NCBI GenBank assembly: GCA_023485685.1
Contig: JAMCZK010000032.1
Coordinates: forward strand, 8,062 to 55,322
DNA from: Chloroflexota bacterium
Lineage (GTDB): Bacteria; Chloroflexota; Anaerolineae; Anaerolineales; UBA11579
Direction of reading: 5' to 3'
DNA length: 47,261 bases
Shown piece after piece: positions 45,926 through 47,261 of the stretch. The notes below the pieces were generated by a model. That model searched no databases, was not told the origin of the DNA, and saw only the letters and a list, made by a program, of their open reading frames with translations. Position 1 is the stretch's first letter, and the number at the start of each line of letters is the position of its first letter. The position numbers were made by a program, and so were the translations under genes.

Positions 45926-47261
45926 ATGACTGAGAATGTGGCAGAAAACGAAATCAAATCCATTGAATTACCCGCCAACTTAACGGTGCGCGAACTGGCG
46001 GATTTCTTAAAAGCTAGCCCGATCCAGATTATCAAGACTCTGATGGCCAACGGGGTGATGGCCAACATCAATCAGCAGATCGATTTTGATACGGCTGCCA
46101 TCGTGGCGTCTGAGCTCGGGTTTGAGGCCACCATGAAAAAGGTGGCTCAACTAGAGACCAAAGAAGTCGGCGAGATTCCGCTTTGGCGTCTGTTGATTGC
46201 CAACGAAGACAAGCAGACCCTGGTGCGCCGCCCGCCAGTGGTCACCATTCTTGGTCACGTCGACCATGGCAAGACTACGCTGCTAGACGCCATTCGCCAG
46301 AGTAGCGTGGTGAGCGAAGAGGCTGGCGGAATTACCCAGCATATTGGCGCTTACCAGGCGTTGCACAAAGACCGCCTCATCACTTTCCTGGATACGCCCG
46401 GCCATGCCGCCTTCACCGCCATGCGCTCCCGCGGTGCCCAGGGCGCCGACCTGGTTATTTTGGTCGTCGCCGCCGATGACGGCGTGATGCCCCAGACCAA
46501 AGAGGCGCTGGCCCATGCCCGCGCCGCACGCGTTCCCATTGTGGTGGCGCTGAACAAAGTGGACAAACCCAATGCCAACCCGGATCGCGTCAAGAAACAG
46601 TTAGCGGAAAACGGCCTCATTCCTGATGACTGGGATGGCGACACCATCGTAGTGCCAGTTTCCGCGAAACAAAAACAAGGTCTCCAGGACCTGTTGGAGG
46701 CCATTTTGTTGGTGGCCGATAACACCGAAATTTTGGCCAATCCTTCCGGCCAGGTGATTGGTACCGTGATTGAGGCCGAGCGCGATCCGTCTCGTGGTGT
46801 AGTCGCTACCCTCTTGGTTCAAAACGGTACCTTGCACGTGGGCGATACGGTGGTTGTTGGCACGGCCCACGGTCATCTGCGCGCCATGTTCGATTTTGCC
46901 GGCCAACCCATCAAGGAGGCCGGTCCTTCGTCTCCGGTATCCGTCCTCGGACTCAACGACGTTCCCGCCGCGGGCGAACCGTTCCGCGTCGTGGAATCCG
47001 AACGCGAGGCTCGTGCCCTGGTAGCCGAACGCGTCGAGAAGGAAAAACTGGATCGGGCTGGCGGCGCTGTCCCGCTGACTCTGGAAAGCATGTTCGACGC
47101 TTTCCAGGCAGGCGACGTCCGTGAGTTGCGCCTCATCGTGAAAGCTGATGTGCAAGGCTCTCTGGAACCCATTGTCTCCTCATTACAAAACCTCAGCGCT
47201 GGTGACAAGGCCGGCGAAATCGGTGTAAATGTTTTGCATACCGGCACCGGAAACATCTCCT
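45926..47261 (+). CDS. infB: Translation initiation factor IF-2, 5' part (runs off the window)
   Basis: GTPase that brings initiator tRNA to the 30S subunit. The frame is open for 445 codons and continues past the end. A short N-terminal region is followed by the G domain: GHVDHGKT (110-117), the [11 protein letters not shown] switch region, DTPGHAAF (G3), NKVD (G4) and VSAK (G5). Domain II ([31 protein letters not shown]) and the start of domain III follow. ATG 45926 lies 8 bases after GGAAGGA. The N-terminal domain is short compared with that of many IF-2 proteins. Confidence 0.95.
   Translation, partial: MTENVAENEIKSIELPANLTVRELADFLKASPIQIIKTLMANGVMANINQQIDFDTAAIVASELGFEATMKKVAQLETKEVGEIPLWRLLIANEDKQTLVRRPPVVTILGHVDHGKTTLLDAIRQSSVVSEEAGGITQHIGAYQALHKDRLITFLDTPGHAAFTAMRSRGAQGADLVILVVAADDGVMPQTKEALAHARAARVPIVVALNKVDKPNANPDRVKKQLAENGLIPDDWDGDTIVVPVSAKQKQGLQDLLEAILLVADNTEILANPSGQVIGTVIEAERDPSRGVVATLLVQNGTLHVGDTVVVGTAHGHLRAMFDFAGQPIKEAGPSSPVSVLGLNDVPAAGEPFRVVESEREARALVAERVEKEKLDRAGGAVPLTLESMFDAFQAGDVRELRLIVKADVQGSLEPIVSSLQNLSAGDKAGEIGVNVLHTGTGNIS

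Overview
The window looks like a chromosomal segment of an uncultured Chloroflexota bacterium, probably class Anaerolineae. This is an inference from protein style and gene order, not from a marker search. The signs are Thr/Pro-rich lipoprotein linkers, a DUF3048 protein carrying SdrD-B modules, two soluble multi-sensor histidine kinases, a DnaJ-HtrA pair, a nusA-rnpM-infB translation block, and intergenic DNA full of short palindromic repeats. There is no phage, IS element, CRISPR array, tRNA or rRNA.

Layout. 1-664: nest of several palindromic repeat families downstream of an HtrA-type protease. 665-2751 (-): DnaJ-family co-chaperone then HtrA-like lipoprotein protease, with a good promoter and terminator. 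2875-4935 (+): histidine kinase with a degenerate receiver, then a HigBA toxin-antitoxin pair. 4942-8568 (-): PcrA/UvrD helicase, GalE and a nucleoside deoxyribosyltransferase-like protein. 8675-16216 (+): EF-Tu-domain-2-like protein with a histone-H1-like tail, tandem paralogous lipoproteins, DNA polymerase III delta', GAF/GAF/PAS kinase, degenerate metallo-beta-lactamase-fold protein, type II-like asparaginase and endonuclease III. 16213-21962 (+): thiamine operon with a TPP riboswitch, thiN, thiB, a split-barrel flavoprotein-like gene, thiP, thiQ and a DUF402 gene. 22145-30921: DUF4126 protein, SurE, an unrecognised 495-residue protein, an ICMT-like methyltransferase, aconitase and a DUF3048/SdrD lipoprotein. 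30965-32416 (-): MFS exporter behind a leader-peptide attenuator. 32439-38249: cell-envelope genes (GT39-like and GT4 glycosyltransferases, sortase, heparinase-like protein). 38358-41212: FHA membrane protein and PP2C phosphatase. 41265-47261: CCA-adding/poly(A) polymerase-like enzyme, GNAT, nusA, rnpM and the 5' part of infB, which runs off the window.

Most notable points. (1) The MFS gene has a complete ribosome-controlled attenuator: a 21-codon leader peptide with a strong ribosome site, alternative 1:2, 2:3 and 3:4 pairings and an intrinsic terminator. (2) The TPP riboswitch carries two very long hairpins in place of its short P3 arm, and its expression platform appears to trap the thiN ribosome-binding site. 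(3) One family of about 57-bp hairpins occurs four times, two copies bracketing thiB. (4) Palindromic repeats appear to lie inside coding sequence, in frame, in flexible linkers of nusA, the FHA gene and the PP2C gene; the nusA case matches an intergenic copy 45 kb away. Several promoters have an extended -10 (TGN-TAAAAT-like) very close to the start codon, which suggests leaderless or near-leaderless transcripts.
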